A stretch of 8,681 bases of DNA from Bacteroidales bacterium (GTDB lineage: Bacteria > Bacteroidota > Bacteroidia > Bacteroidales > UBA12077), in the NCBI GenBank assembly GCA_030635365.1, contig DAOVYZ010000117.1, forward strand, positions 1 to 8,681, in the 5' to 3' direction. A program made the position numbers and the translations under genes. Numbering within the stretch: position 1 is the stretch's first letter; each line of letters starts with the position of its first letter. The notes under the pieces were generated by a model, which saw nothing but the letters and a program-made list of their open reading frames with translations, was not told where the DNA came from and did not search any database. Of this stretch, positions 1 to 6,557 are shown one piece after another.

Positions 1-1
1 C

Positions 2-418
2 AAGATTCAAGCTAAAGTTGACTCGGTTAGGAAAGGTGAAGATGCTGAAATTAAGAAGCGTTTAGATGCGGAAACTAAAGTATGTGAGGCTAGAGCAGAA
101 GAACTAGCAAAGAAAAATGCTGAACAAGCCGCTGAAGAGGTGAAAGAAGAAAAGCAAGAAGAAAAACCTGAGGAAAAGGTAGAGGAAGCAGTTGAAACTA
201 AGGAAGAGGTAGTTGCTGAAGAAAAACTGGCTGAGGAGAAGCCGGTTGAAGAGAAACCTGTAGAGGAAAAGCAAGAAGAAAAACCTGAAGAAAAGGTAAA
301 AGAAGTGGCTGAAACTACTAAAGAGGTAGTTGCTGAAGAAAAACCTGTTGAGGAGAAACCAGTAGAGGAAAAGCCTGCGGAAGAAAAGGCTCCGGAAACT
401 GAAAATAACGAAGCATAA
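2..418 (+). CDS. rpsP: 30S ribosomal protein S16, C-terminal part with acidic/basic tail (5' truncated)
   Basis: The frame is open from the left edge to the TAA at 416-418, giving 138 visible residues, so the conserved S16 core lies outside the window. The visible part begins KIQAKVDSVRKGEDAEIKK and continues through an Ala/Glu/Lys-rich helix containing EELAKKNAEQAAEE. This matches my knowledge of Bacteroidota S16 proteins, whose core is followed by a charged alanine-rich extension. The final ~90 residues are almost only E, K, V, P, A and T, with EEKPVEEKP-type repeats, and are probably disordered. S16 binds 16S rRNA in the 30S body during assembly; the role of the tail is unknown. rimM starts 19 bases downstream on the same strand, the usual rpsP-rimM order, which supports the assignment. 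A GTG at 140 could be mistaken for a start, but the frame is uninterrupted upstream. The assignment rests on tail and context, since the core is not visible. Confidence 0.85.
   Translation, partial: KIQAKVDSVRKGEDAEIKKRLDAETKVCEARAEELAKKNAEQAAEEVKEEKQEEKPEEKVEEAVETKEEVVAEEKLAEEKPVEEKPVEEKQEEKPEEKVKEVAETTKEVVAEEKPVEEKPVEEKPAEEKAPETENNEA
149..382 (+). repeat. Tandem duplication of a 117-bp (39-codon) unit in the S16 tail
   Basis: Bases 149-265 and 266-382 are two adjacent in-frame copies of exactly 117 bp. Both encode a unit opening EKQEEKPEEKV, passing through a VVAEEK centre and ending in EEKP-type triplets. The DNA of the first ~27 bases is nearly identical between copies (gaaaagcaagaagaaaaacc in both), and gaggtagttgctgaagaaaa recurs in the middle. 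Differences are mainly around the VEEAVETKEE versus VKEVAETTKE segment and LAEEKPVEE versus PVEEKPVEE. Each unit also contains shorter four- or five-residue EEKP repeats, so slippage could further change its length. Confidence 0.85.
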
Positions 419-437
419 GCTCAGTATATTTTCTCGT

Positions 438-959
438 ATGGAAAAAGATGATCATTTTTTAGTTGGGTCACTTTTAAAAACTATTGGAATTAAAGGTGAA
501 ATTTTACTAAAGTTCAATAATGATCTTCCAGAAAAAATTCAAAAATTGGAATCAATTTTAATCAGTGTAGATGATAAATTGGTTCCTTTTTTTATTGAAG
601 AGATTAAAGTAAAATCATCGAATACAATTATTGTACAATTAGAAGGCCTTTCTTCTGATAGAAAATCGAGCGAATTTATTGGCTCTGACTTTTATATCTC
701 TGAAAGACAATCTAATTTCTTTAATCTGGAGATAAATGATTTTATAGATGTTAAAGGATATTCTGTATTTGATCAAGATATGAATTTAATTGGGGAGGTA
801 ATTGAGTATATTGATATACCAAAAAACCCTGTGTTAAATGTGAAAACAAAAGGGGAAGGTTTATTATTACCTGCAAACAATGAATTAATTATTGAAATTG
901 ATGATGATTTAAAAGAAATTAAACTTAAAGTTCCTGATGGCTTAATCAATATTAACTAA
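438..959 (+). CDS. rimM: Ribosome maturation factor RimM
   Basis: This 173-residue protein has the family's usual length and two-domain plan. Residues ~6-87 form the RimM N-terminal beta-barrel, with the opening LVGSLLKTIGIKGEI (glycines at 10, 17 and 20) and a PFFIEEI strand at 50-56. Residues ~98-170 form the PRC-barrel domain, with LIGEV near 117-121, LLLPANNELI near 142-151 and the closing VPDGL at 165-169. RimM binds S19 and the 16S rRNA 3' domain and assists 30S head assembly. It lies 19 bases after the rpsP stop and is probably co-transcribed. The ATG has no Shine-Dalgarno sequence upstream, which is normal in Bacteroidota. The trmD-rplS genes that follow in many bacteria are absent; the next gene converges, and its stop codon shares two bases with the rimM stop (957-959). 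Confidence 0.95.
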   Translation: MEKDDHFLVGSLLKTIGIKGEILLKFNNDLPEKIQKLESILISVDDKLVPFFIEEIKVKSSNTIIVQLEGLSSDRKSSEFIGSDFYISERQSNFFNLEINDFIDVKGYSVFDQDMNLIGEVIEYIDIPKNPVLNVKTKGEGLLLPANNELIIEIDDDLKEIKLKVPDGLININ

Positions 960-1393
960 TCAAATATATCTTTTTCAAACTGTTGAATTCTTGTTCTCCA
1001 ATCATTTGGTAAGGAAATCGGTTTATTTCCAATCACATCAAATGCAACTAAAACAGCTTCATTTTTAGCTTTTATTTCATTTGTTTCAGAATTAATTATC
1101 TCTTGAACCATTTGAATACTTTTATTTCCAAGCGTATGTATTTTAGATTGAACAATAATTTTTTCTTCCAAGAATATAGGGTTAATATATTCAATAGTAA
1201 TTTTTGCTAGTATCAAGGTTCGTTTTTTCCAATCCATTTTTTGTTGAAATACTTCTTCAAAATATTTCATACGCGCAGTATCAAAATAATTCTGATAAAC
1301 AGAATTATTTACATGTGCCATAATATCGATATCATTAAAACGAACTTGTATTGAAGTTGTATGGAGATTATTATACTTTTGGTTGATTGACAT
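956..1393 (-). CDS. Acyl-CoA thioesterase, hotdog fold (YbgC/4HBT family)
   Basis: From the ATG at 1393 this is a 145-residue protein, typical of single-domain hotdog thioesterases. The N-terminal motif RFNDIDIMAHVNN (residues 18-30) followed by VYQNYFDTARMKYF matches the 4HBT signature; D23 is the probable catalytic acid at the head of the hotdog helix. Later strands (TIEYINPIFLEEKIIVQSKI, VQEIINSE, AKNEAVLVAFD) fit the remaining beta-sheet. Enzymes of this type hydrolyse acyl-CoA thioesters in the cytosol; the substrate here (fatty acyl, or DHNA-CoA in menaquinone synthesis) cannot be read from sequence. A TTG at 1408 would add five residues and has an AGGAG seven bases ahead, but that stretch is coding sequence of the upstream gene. 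I prefer the ATG, which leaves a family-typical N-terminus. The gene overlaps the end of the dehydratase gene by 23 bases, implying translational coupling, and its TAG shares bases with the rimM stop. Confidence 0.88.
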   Translation of the reverse strand: MSINQKYNNLHTTSIQVRFNDIDIMAHVNNSVYQNYFDTARMKYFEEVFQQKMDWKKRTLILAKITIEYINPIFLEEKIIVQSKIHTLGNKSIQMVQEIINSETNEIKAKNEAVLVAFDVIGNKPISLPNDWRTRIQQFEKDIFD

Positions 1394-3275
1394 GATTTTG
1401 CAATTCAATATCTAGCTCCTCATAAATAGAGTTATGGCTTTTGAATTCTGGAACTATTTCCTTCATTTTTCTAACTATCTCGAAATTTTCAGAATCCTTT
1501 TGAAGTTTTATTAATTCTTCAAATTTAACCTGTACTTGTTTAAAATTATAATCACGTACTTGAGCAATCATAATTTTTGAATGATGTGTTGGAATTGTAT
1601 TTTCTAAATCATTAAGGAGTTCTTCATACAATTTTTCACCTGGCCTTAGTCCTGTATATTTAATCTGGATATCTTTCCCTATATTTAATCCGGATAATTT
1701 TATCATTTTCTTGGCAAGGTCAATAATTTTTACCGACTTACCCATATCGAAAATAAAAATCTCTCCCCCATTGCTAATGGCTCCCGCCTCCAGAACAAGT
1801 TGGCAAGCTTCAGGAATTGTCATGAAGTAGCGCGTTACTTCAGGATGTGTTACTGTTACAGGGCCGCCTTTGTCAATTTGCTTTTTGAAACGTAAAATTA
1901 CTGAACCGTTTGAGCCTAGAACATTGCCAAAACGGGTTGTTATGAAATTCGTATTACTAATTTGATTAAAAGCCTGAATATAAACTTCTGCAATTCTTTT
2001 TGATGCTCCCATGATGTTTGTTGGGTTAACAGCTTTGTCTGTTGAAACCATAACAAATTGTTCTACATTAAATTCATGGGAAATGTCTGCAATAATTTTT
2101 GTGCCTAAAATATTTGTTCTTAGAGCTTCAGATGGATTACTTTCCATCATTGGGACATGTTTGTATGCAGCTGCGTGATATACAAATGATGGTTTAAATA
2201 TTTCAAATAATCTTCTTACTCTATATTCATCTGCAATATTACCAATTACAATTTCAAAATTGTAAAAATTATACTTTTCCTGAAGGTCAAGCTCCATATC
2301 ATATAAAGGAGATTCAGCTTGATCTAAGAGTATTATTTTTTTAGGATTAAAACTTATTAACTGCCTAACAATTTCACCACCAATAGAACCTGCAGCACCG
2401 GTTACTAAGATACTTTTATTAAGAAGTTTTTTCTTTATTTTGTTGATATCGAGAACTATCGGAGGCCTTTCCAGCAGGTCTTCAATTTTAACTTCTTTAA
2501 TTTGATTAAAACTTAGCTCTCCATTAATCCAGGTATTTATATCAGGTACTGAAAGAACCCTGATATTGTATTGCAAACAGACTTCAATTATTGTTTGTTT
2601 CTCTTTTGGCTTAATATTTTCTTTGGCAATAATTAATTTTTCGACAGTATTTTTTTCTAATAAATTTTCAAGATTACCAGGGTGATGAATAGTAACACCT
2701 TCTAGTGTTTTGCCAATATTTGAATCTATTATATCAAAAAATGCAAGTACCTTATGTTTACTTTCGGCATCTCTGTCAAGAGTTCTTTTTGTAATTACTC
2801 CAAATTGCCCGGCGCCATAAATAATAACATCTGTTTTTTCCTTGCTTGGGTTATAAATTTCCTGATATACTATTTTTGTAGCTAACCTAAATGAGGCCAT
2901 TAAAAATACTGTTAAAAGGAAATCTATGACTATTATTGTAAAAGGAATAATATATGTTCCATTTACAAAAAAGAAATTAATAGCATTCATTGCTATAAAA
3001 GCTAAACTACCTGTTATTGCAACTAGAAAAATTCTTTCTGTATCTTTAGCTCCTGAATATCTGATAATACCTGCATAAGTTTTAAAAATTAGGAATGTTA
3101 TTGATCTGACAAATAAAACATAAGGTATTATAAAACTTAAGCTATTATAATAATTCTCCGGGATAGCAAAATTAAAACGTAATAAAAAAGCTGATGATAT
3201 TGAAATTGCGCAGATGAAAAGATCAATAAGAAAAACTATCCATCTCGGAGTATATGATTTTGGGAACCGAATCAT
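1371..3275 (-). CDS. Membrane-anchored nucleoside-diphosphate-sugar 4,6-dehydratase (CapD/WbpM/PglF family)
   Basis: This 634-residue protein matches the long form of the family. Four hydrophobic segments (about 12-32, 46-66, 82-104 and 109-128) anchor it in the inner membrane. A CoA-binding-like Rossmann domain follows, with VIIYGAGQFG at 150-159. The C-terminal half is an extended-SDR domain with the NAD-binding motif TGAAGSIGGE (G293, G296, G299), YKHVPMMESNP at 371-381, STDKAVNPTN at 411-420 and TGLRPGEKLYEELL at 541-554. In place of the usual SDR Tyr-x3-Lys the protein has M422-x3-K426, with S411. That Ser-Met-Lys arrangement is known for WbpM/PglF UDP-GlcNAc inverting or retaining 4,6-dehydratases, so it is expected rather than a defect. 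The product would be a UDP-4-keto-6-deoxy sugar for capsule, O-antigen or glycoprotein glycans. Which sugar is used cannot be told from sequence. The thioesterase gene overlaps its 3' end. Confidence 0.93.
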   Translation of the reverse strand: MIRFPKSYTPRWIVFLIDLFICAISISSAFLLRFNFAIPENYYNSLSFIIPYVLFVRSITFLIFKTYAGIIRYSGAKDTERIFLVAITGSLAFIAMNAINFFFVNGTYIIPFTIIVIDFLLTVFLMASFRLATKIVYQEIYNPSKEKTDVIIYGAGQFGVITKRTLDRDAESKHKVLAFFDIIDSNIGKTLEGVTIHHPGNLENLLEKNTVEKLIIAKENIKPKEKQTIIEVCLQYNIRVLSVPDINTWINGELSFNQIKEVKIEDLLERPPIVLDINKIKKKLLNKSILVTGAAGSIGGEIVRQLISFNPKKIILLDQAESPLYDMELDLQEKYNFYNFEIVIGNIADEYRVRRLFEIFKPSFVYHAAAYKHVPMMESNPSEALRTNILGTKIIADISHEFNVEQFVMVSTDKAVNPTNIMGASKRIAEVYIQAFNQISNTNFITTRFGNVLGSNGSVILRFKKQIDKGGPVTVTHPEVTRYFMTIPEACQLVLEAGAISNGGEIFIFDMGKSVKIIDLAKKMIKLSGLNIGKDIQIKYTGLRPGEKLYEELLNDLENTIPTHHSKIMIAQVRDYNFKQVQVKFEELIKLQKDSENFEIVRKMKEIVPEFKSHNSIYEELDIELQNHVNQPKV

Positions 3276-3314
3276 TTATGTCGAAAAATTAAATTAAGCC
3301 AACCTATAACTTTT

Positions 3315-3322
3315 CAAAAATA
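3315..3322 (-). promoter_or_regulatory. Candidate Bacteroidota -7 promoter element for the dehydratase gene
   Basis: Read on the minus strand the bases are TATTTTTG, matching TAnnTTTG exactly. The element lies about 40 bases before the dehydratase ATG (3275), predicting a leader of roughly 30 bases. I do not see a clear -33 TTG at the expected 17-23 base distance, and the region is very A+T-rich, so a chance match is possible. Confidence 0.3.
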
Positions 3323-3391
3323 ATCAAAATAATTGCAGCATGTATAATTTTTTACCGTCATTTATCAAAACAAAATAAAAAGTATAAGATT

Positions 3392-4114
3392 ATGAAAACA
3401 AAATTAGTTAAAACAATTACTATTACCACAGCTCTTATTTTTGGTTTGTTATCGATTAGTGCATATGCAGCATCAGATAACAAAAAAGAAACCAGGAAAG
3501 TAGATGCTTTTGATGAAATAGCTTTGTCAATACCTGCTGATTTATATCTAACACAAGGTTCAAAAACAGAAGTTGTTATTGAAGCTGATGAAGATGTATT
3601 GGAGAAAATAATAACTGAGGTGGATGGAGATATGTTGAAAATCAAGTTTGAAAAGTGGTATACCTACAAAGGTATTGGTGAGATTAATGTTTATGTAACC
3701 ACGAGTGATATTAATAAGATTGTTGTTTCCGGATCCGGGGATGTTATAGCTAAATCAGCTATTAAAACAGATAAAATTGCTTTTGTAATTTCTGGTAGCG
3801 GATCAATTATGATGAGCGATTTAGCTGTTAGGGATGTTTATGCAATCATTTCTGGATCAGGGGATATAGATATCAGCGGAAAATCAATTGCTAATGAACT
3901 TGATGCGAAAGTAACTGGTTCTGGCGATTTCGAATCAACAAACCTTGAATTTAAAGAGGCTGACCTGACTATTACAGGTTCGGGTTCAATTAGAGCATTT
4001 GTGTCTGATGAATTAGATGCGACAATTACCGGTAGTGGTAGAATTTATTATAAAGGTAAGCCAATAATTGATGCTAATATAACGGGAAGCGGAAAAATTA
4101 AAAGTGATAATTAA
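3392..4114 (+). CDS. Exported DUF2807 (head GIN domain) beta-repeat protein
   Basis: The 240-residue product opens with a clear signal peptide: MKTKLVK, then a hydrophobic core to about residue 22, with probable cleavage after SAYA (residue 26). There is no lipobox cysteine, so it is probably periplasmic or secreted. Residues ~33-112 resemble the start of DUF2807 proteins (RKVDAFDEIALSIPADLYL, then TEVVIEADEDVLEKI). Residues 113-234 hold seven S/T-G-S-G motifs starting at 113, 134, 154, 175, 195, 213 and 231, each preceded by a short hydrophobic strand. This regular 18-21 residue period fits stacked beta turns of a right-handed beta-helix. Databases often label this family 'putative auto-transporter adhesin', but no translocator barrel is present and the molecular role is unknown. 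The gene is monocistronic: a hairpin follows nine bases after the stop, and both neighbours are on the other strand. Confidence 0.88.
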   Translation: MKTKLVKTITITTALIFGLLSISAYAASDNKKETRKVDAFDEIALSIPADLYLTQGSKTEVVIEADEDVLEKIITEVDGDMLKIKFEKWYTYKGIGEINVYVTTSDINKIVVSGSGDVIAKSAIKTDKIAFVISGSGSIMMSDLAVRDVYAIISGSGDIDISGKSIANELDAKVTGSGDFESTNLEFKEADLTITGSGSIRAFVSDELDATITGSGRIYYKGKPIIDANITGSGKIKSDN

Positions 4115-4122
4115 ATAAATTT

Positions 4123-4156
4123 GGGGTGGATTATGTCCACCTCTTTCATTTTCTTA
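4123..4156. terminator. Bidirectional intrinsic terminator between converging genes
   Basis: GGGGTGGA (4123-4130), loop TTATG, then TCCACCTC (4136-4143) form an eight-pair stem with one G-U pair. On the plus strand a T-rich run (TTTCATTTTCTT) follows, ending the DUF2807 transcript. On the minus strand the stem begins three bases after the tsaC TGA and is followed by the A/T-rich AAATTTATTTAATT, so it can also end the tsaC transcript. Confidence 0.8.
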
Positions 4157-4709
4157 TAATATTTATTTCTCCGTTTGTTCCTAGTTTAATAATGCTCGAC
4201 GGTTGTGTTTGCGATAAATCATTTTGACGCCAACCCACAACATAATCGACAGATTCTATTATTCGTTGATCAATATCAAAAAAACCAGATGGAGATGAAC
4301 TCCCACTTATATTTGCTGATGTTGAAACAATAGGCTTTTTAAATCTTTGTAAAAGTTTTTGTGTAAATGACTCATTAGTAATTCTAATTCCAATACTGCC
4401 ATCTTGTGCAATTAGATTTTTAGCAAGATTTTTAGCACCGGAATATATTATAGTTAAAGGCTTTTCGCTTAATTCAATTAAATCCCAGGCTATTTCGGGC
4501 ATTTCTTTAATATAAGAAGGGATTTTGCCGGGGTTGTCTAGAAGGACTAGCATATTTTTTTGATCACTTCTTTGTTTTATTTTGTAAATTTTTTCAATCG
4601 CTTTTTCATTAGTAGCATCACATCCAATTCCCCATATAGTATCTGTAGGGTATAAAATTACACCTCCCGCATTTAAAGTTTCAAGTGCTTTTTTTATGTC
4701 TTCTTGCAT
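4146..4709 (-). CDS. tsaC: L-threonylcarbamoyladenylate synthase (TsaC/YrdC/Sua5 family, short form)
   Basis: The 187-residue length corresponds to the single-domain TsaC/YrdC form without the C-terminal Sua5 domain. Recognised motifs are GGVILYPTDTIWGIGCDA (15-32), which lines the ATP/threonine pocket, the KIKQR stretch at 43-47, SIGIRI (105-110), STSANISG (129-136) and SSIIKL (171-176). The enzyme uses threonine, bicarbonate and ATP to make threonylcarbamoyl-AMP, which TsaB/D/E transfer to A37 of ANN-decoding tRNAs (t6A). It is essential or near-essential in most bacteria. It starts from the ATG at 4709 with no Shine-Dalgarno sequence. No other t6A gene lies alongside; the gene stands alone between two plus-strand genes and ends at the shared hairpin. 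Confidence 0.95.
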   Translation of the reverse strand: MQEDIKKALETLNAGGVILYPTDTIWGIGCDATNEKAIEKIYKIKQRSDQKNMLVLLDNPGKIPSYIKEMPEIAWDLIELSEKPLTIIYSGAKNLAKNLIAQDGSIGIRITNESFTQKLLQRFKKPIVSTSANISGSSSPSGFFDIDQRIIESVDYVVGWRQNDLSQTQPSSIIKLGTNGEINIIRK

Positions 4710-4722
4710 AACAACAATAAAT

Positions 4723-4730
4723 TAAGTTTG
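4723..4730 (+). promoter_or_regulatory. Candidate Bacteroidota promoter (TAAGTTTG) upstream of the plus-strand glycosyltransferase
   Basis: TAAGTTTG matches TAnnTTTG exactly. A TTG at 4704-4706 lies 16 bases upstream, one base short of the usual 17-23 spacing. It would start a transcript near 4737 and leave an untranslated leader of about 170 bases before the ATG at 4907. Its -33 part overlaps the first codons of tsaC on the other strand. Confidence 0.3.
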
Positions 4731-4906
4731 GAAAGTTAGTATTTTTTAAATTGATCAGAGTGATTTTAATATGAAAATAGATTGACATAGTGTATACAAA
4801 TGAAAGGTGTGATTTATTATAGAAGTTCGCTAAGAAAAATCTTAAATGTATCTGGTTATAAATTGTAGAATGTGTATTTTCGAAAAATAATTTAAAATTA
4901 ACTAGC

Positions 4907-5791
4907 ATGTTGGAAAAAATAACCAAGGTAGACAATGTGAGGGATGAAAATTTTAAATTTTCGATTGTTATTCCAACATGGAATAACATGGGTTATTTAA
5001 AGTTATTAATAAACAGTATAAATAAGAACTCTCACTTTAAGCATCAAATTGTAGTTTTAGTTAATGAAGGAATTGATGGGACAGTTGACTGGCTTAAAAC
5101 TCAAGATAATATTGACTATATTCATTCACAAGATAATATTGGCATTTGTTACGGATTAAATATATGTAGATCGTTAATTAAAACTGATTATTTTATGTAT
5201 GCTAACGATGATATGTATTTCTTGCCTAATTGGGATATTGAAATTGATAGAGAAATTACTAATATCGGACATAATGAATTTATGTTGTCAGTAACAATGA
5301 TTGAACCTTTTGACACATCAAACCCTTGTGTTTTAGTTAAGAACTTTGGTGATAGTATTGAAAACTTTGATGAAGAAGGATTACTGAATGGATTTCGTGA
5401 TTTGATAAAAGAGGATTGGAGTGGAAGTATGTGGCCTCCAAATATAATGCATATTGATTTATGGGATATAGTCGGTGGGATGAGTGTTGAATATTCACCC
5501 GGGATGTATTCTGACCCTGATCTTTCGAAAAAATTATGGGATGTTGGAGTAAGATATTTTAAGGGTGTTGGAGCAAGTAAAGTATACCATTTTGGATCGA
5601 AATCTACCAAAAGAGTAAAAAGGAATATTGGAAGCGACACATTTGTAAATAAGTGGGGAATAACAGGGAATATTTTTGTTAATAATTTTTTAAATAGAGG
5701 GAAAAGGTTCCAGGGAAATCTCGAAAATCCAAGATTAGGATTCAATTTAAAAATCAAGAATAAAATAAAAAGAGTACTTAAGAGTCTTTAG
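4907..5791 (+). CDS. Family 2 (GT-A fold) glycosyltransferase
   Basis: The 294-residue protein has a GT-A nucleotide-sugar binding start, FSIVIPTWNN, at 18-27. The motif NDDM at 100-103 (within YANDDMYFLPNWD) takes the place of the metal-binding DxD. PGMYSDPDLSKKLW and YHFGSKST further on resemble the acceptor/catalytic half of GT2 enzymes. No transmembrane helix is obvious, and the basic C-terminus (NLKIKNKIKRVLKSL) may contact membrane lipid headgroups. It probably transfers a sugar during surface-polysaccharide synthesis; donor and acceptor are unknown. The ATG at 4907 is the only ATG near the GT-A start, and a stop lies in frame at 4859. It is the only plus-strand glycosyltransferase here, has a ~197-base intergenic region ahead of it, and its 3' end overlaps the converging GT2 gene by 14 bases. 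Confidence 0.88.
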   Translation: MLEKITKVDNVRDENFKFSIVIPTWNNMGYLKLLINSINKNSHFKHQIVVLVNEGIDGTVDWLKTQDNIDYIHSQDNIGICYGLNICRSLIKTDYFMYANDDMYFLPNWDIEIDREITNIGHNEFMLSVTMIEPFDTSNPCVLVKNFGDSIENFDEEGLLNGFRDLIKEDWSGSMWPPNIMHIDLWDIVGGMSVEYSPGMYSDPDLSKKLWDVGVRYFKGVGASKVYHFGSKSTKRVKRNIGSDTFVNKWGITGNIFVNNFLNRGKRFQGNLENPRLGFNLKIKNKIKRVLKSL

Positions 5792-6554
5792 ATTCGAACT
5801 GTTTGACTTTTAATTTATGTTTAAGTTTTACATAATTCAAGAATGTAGCATAAGATGCACTAATAGCAATAACAAATCCATAATATCCATCCATAATACC
5901 CCTTTGAATAAAATATAAAACAAAAAATTTGAAGAAAGGCTTAAAAATAAGAGTAAAGATATTTGCTTTTTTTCCTTTTCGTAAAAGATCTTCAGCTTTT
6001 AAATTTGAGTATTTATTTATTTGATGTAAATATTCATCAATGGTATAATAAGAATAATGTAAAAGATCTCCCTTTAATTTCCCAATAGTGGTATTTTCTT
6101 CTAGCTCGATTCTTTCATGAACTTTTGCATTATTCCATGACCCACACTGTTTATTCCAAAATCTAAGTTGAGTATCAGGGTACCAACCACCGTATTTGAT
6201 CCATTTACCACAAAAGTTTGTAATGCGGCTAAATGTGTATGCATTCATTTTTGCATTCTGCTTAAATACTAAAATGGAACTTCTTAATTCTTCTGATAAT
6301 TCTTCATCAGCATCCAAAGAAAGAATCCAATCGTAAGAGGCTTTTTTAGTCGCAAAATTCTTTTGAACACCATAGCTTTCGAATGGATTTTGATATACCT
6401 TGGCATTATATTTCGAACATATTTCTACAGTTTTATCAGATGAAAAAGAATCGACAACAATTATTTCATCAACAACTCCTATTAAGGATTTTAAACATCT
6501 TTCAATATTATTCTCCTCATTATACGTTATTATTGTTGCTGATATTTTTATCAT
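5778..6554 (-). CDS. Family 2 glycosyltransferase, WaaE/KdtX (LPS core) type
   Basis: The 258-residue product begins ISATIITYNEENNIERCL (residues 4-21), the standard N-terminus of the WaaE/KdtX subfamily. IIVVDSFSSDKT (31-42) supplies the UDP-binding Asp35, and LSLDADEE (78-85) is the metal-binding DxD. KYGGWYPDTQLRFW and KVHERIE follow, both characteristic of this subfamily. The C-terminal ~60 residues (FTLIFKPFFKFFVLYFIQRGI and a second hydrophobic stretch) suggest membrane association. In Enterobacteria WaaE adds a beta-1,4-glucose to the first heptose of the core; the exact sugar in this organism is inferred only as a core-type residue. It is the last gene of the dapD unit, starting 3 bases after the GT9 stop. 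Its TAA lies inside the last codons of the opposing glycosyltransferase. Confidence 0.9.
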   Translation of the reverse strand: MIKISATIITYNEENNIERCLKSLIGVVDEIIVVDSFSSDKTVEICSKYNAKVYQNPFESYGVQKNFATKKASYDWILSLDADEELSEELRSSILVFKQNAKMNAYTFSRITNFCGKWIKYGGWYPDTQLRFWNKQCGSWNNAKVHERIELEENTTIGKLKGDLLHYSYYTIDEYLHQINKYSNLKAEDLLRKGKKANIFTLIFKPFFKFFVLYFIQRGIMDGYYGFVIAISASYATFLNYVKLKHKLKVKQFESKDS

Positions 6555-6557
6555 AAT

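Noticed and set aside
140..418. A separate 92-residue Glu/Lys-rich protein starting at GTG 140
   Set aside because: The same frame is open back to base 2 and encodes an S16-type helical extension, so this is the tail of rpsP.
1394..1408. TTG start for the thioesterase with AGGAG seven bases upstream
   Set aside because: The AGGAG lies in coding sequence of the overlapping dehydratase gene, and Bacteroidota seldom depend on such sites; ATG 1393 gives a normal family N-terminus. Not fully excluded.
2634..2646. Possible loss of the SDR catalytic tyrosine in the dehydratase (Met422; codon lies in the minus-strand gene near 2010)
   Set aside because: Met in place of Tyr is the known Ser-Met-Lys arrangement of the WbpM/PglF subfamily, so it is not evidence of inactivation. 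The coordinates here are only nominal within the gene.
3358..3645. Minus-strand 95-codon open frame
   Set aside because: It is antisense to the signal peptide and first domain of the DUF2807 gene, with Ser/Ile-rich low-information composition and no recognisable motif.
4782..4820. Sigma-70-like promoter: TTGACA at 4782 and TATTAT at 4815
   Set aside because: The 27-base spacing is too long for a functional -35/-10 pair.
4681..4989. Minus-strand 102-codon open frame spanning the tsaC-glycosyltransferase gap
   Set aside because: It overlaps the start of tsaC on the same strand and is antisense to the glycosyltransferase start; composition looks like translated A+T-rich spacer.
5188..5757. Minus-strand 189-codon open frame
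   Set aside because: It lies wholly inside and antisense to the family 2 glycosyltransferase, whose motifs are clear; the antisense product has no family features.
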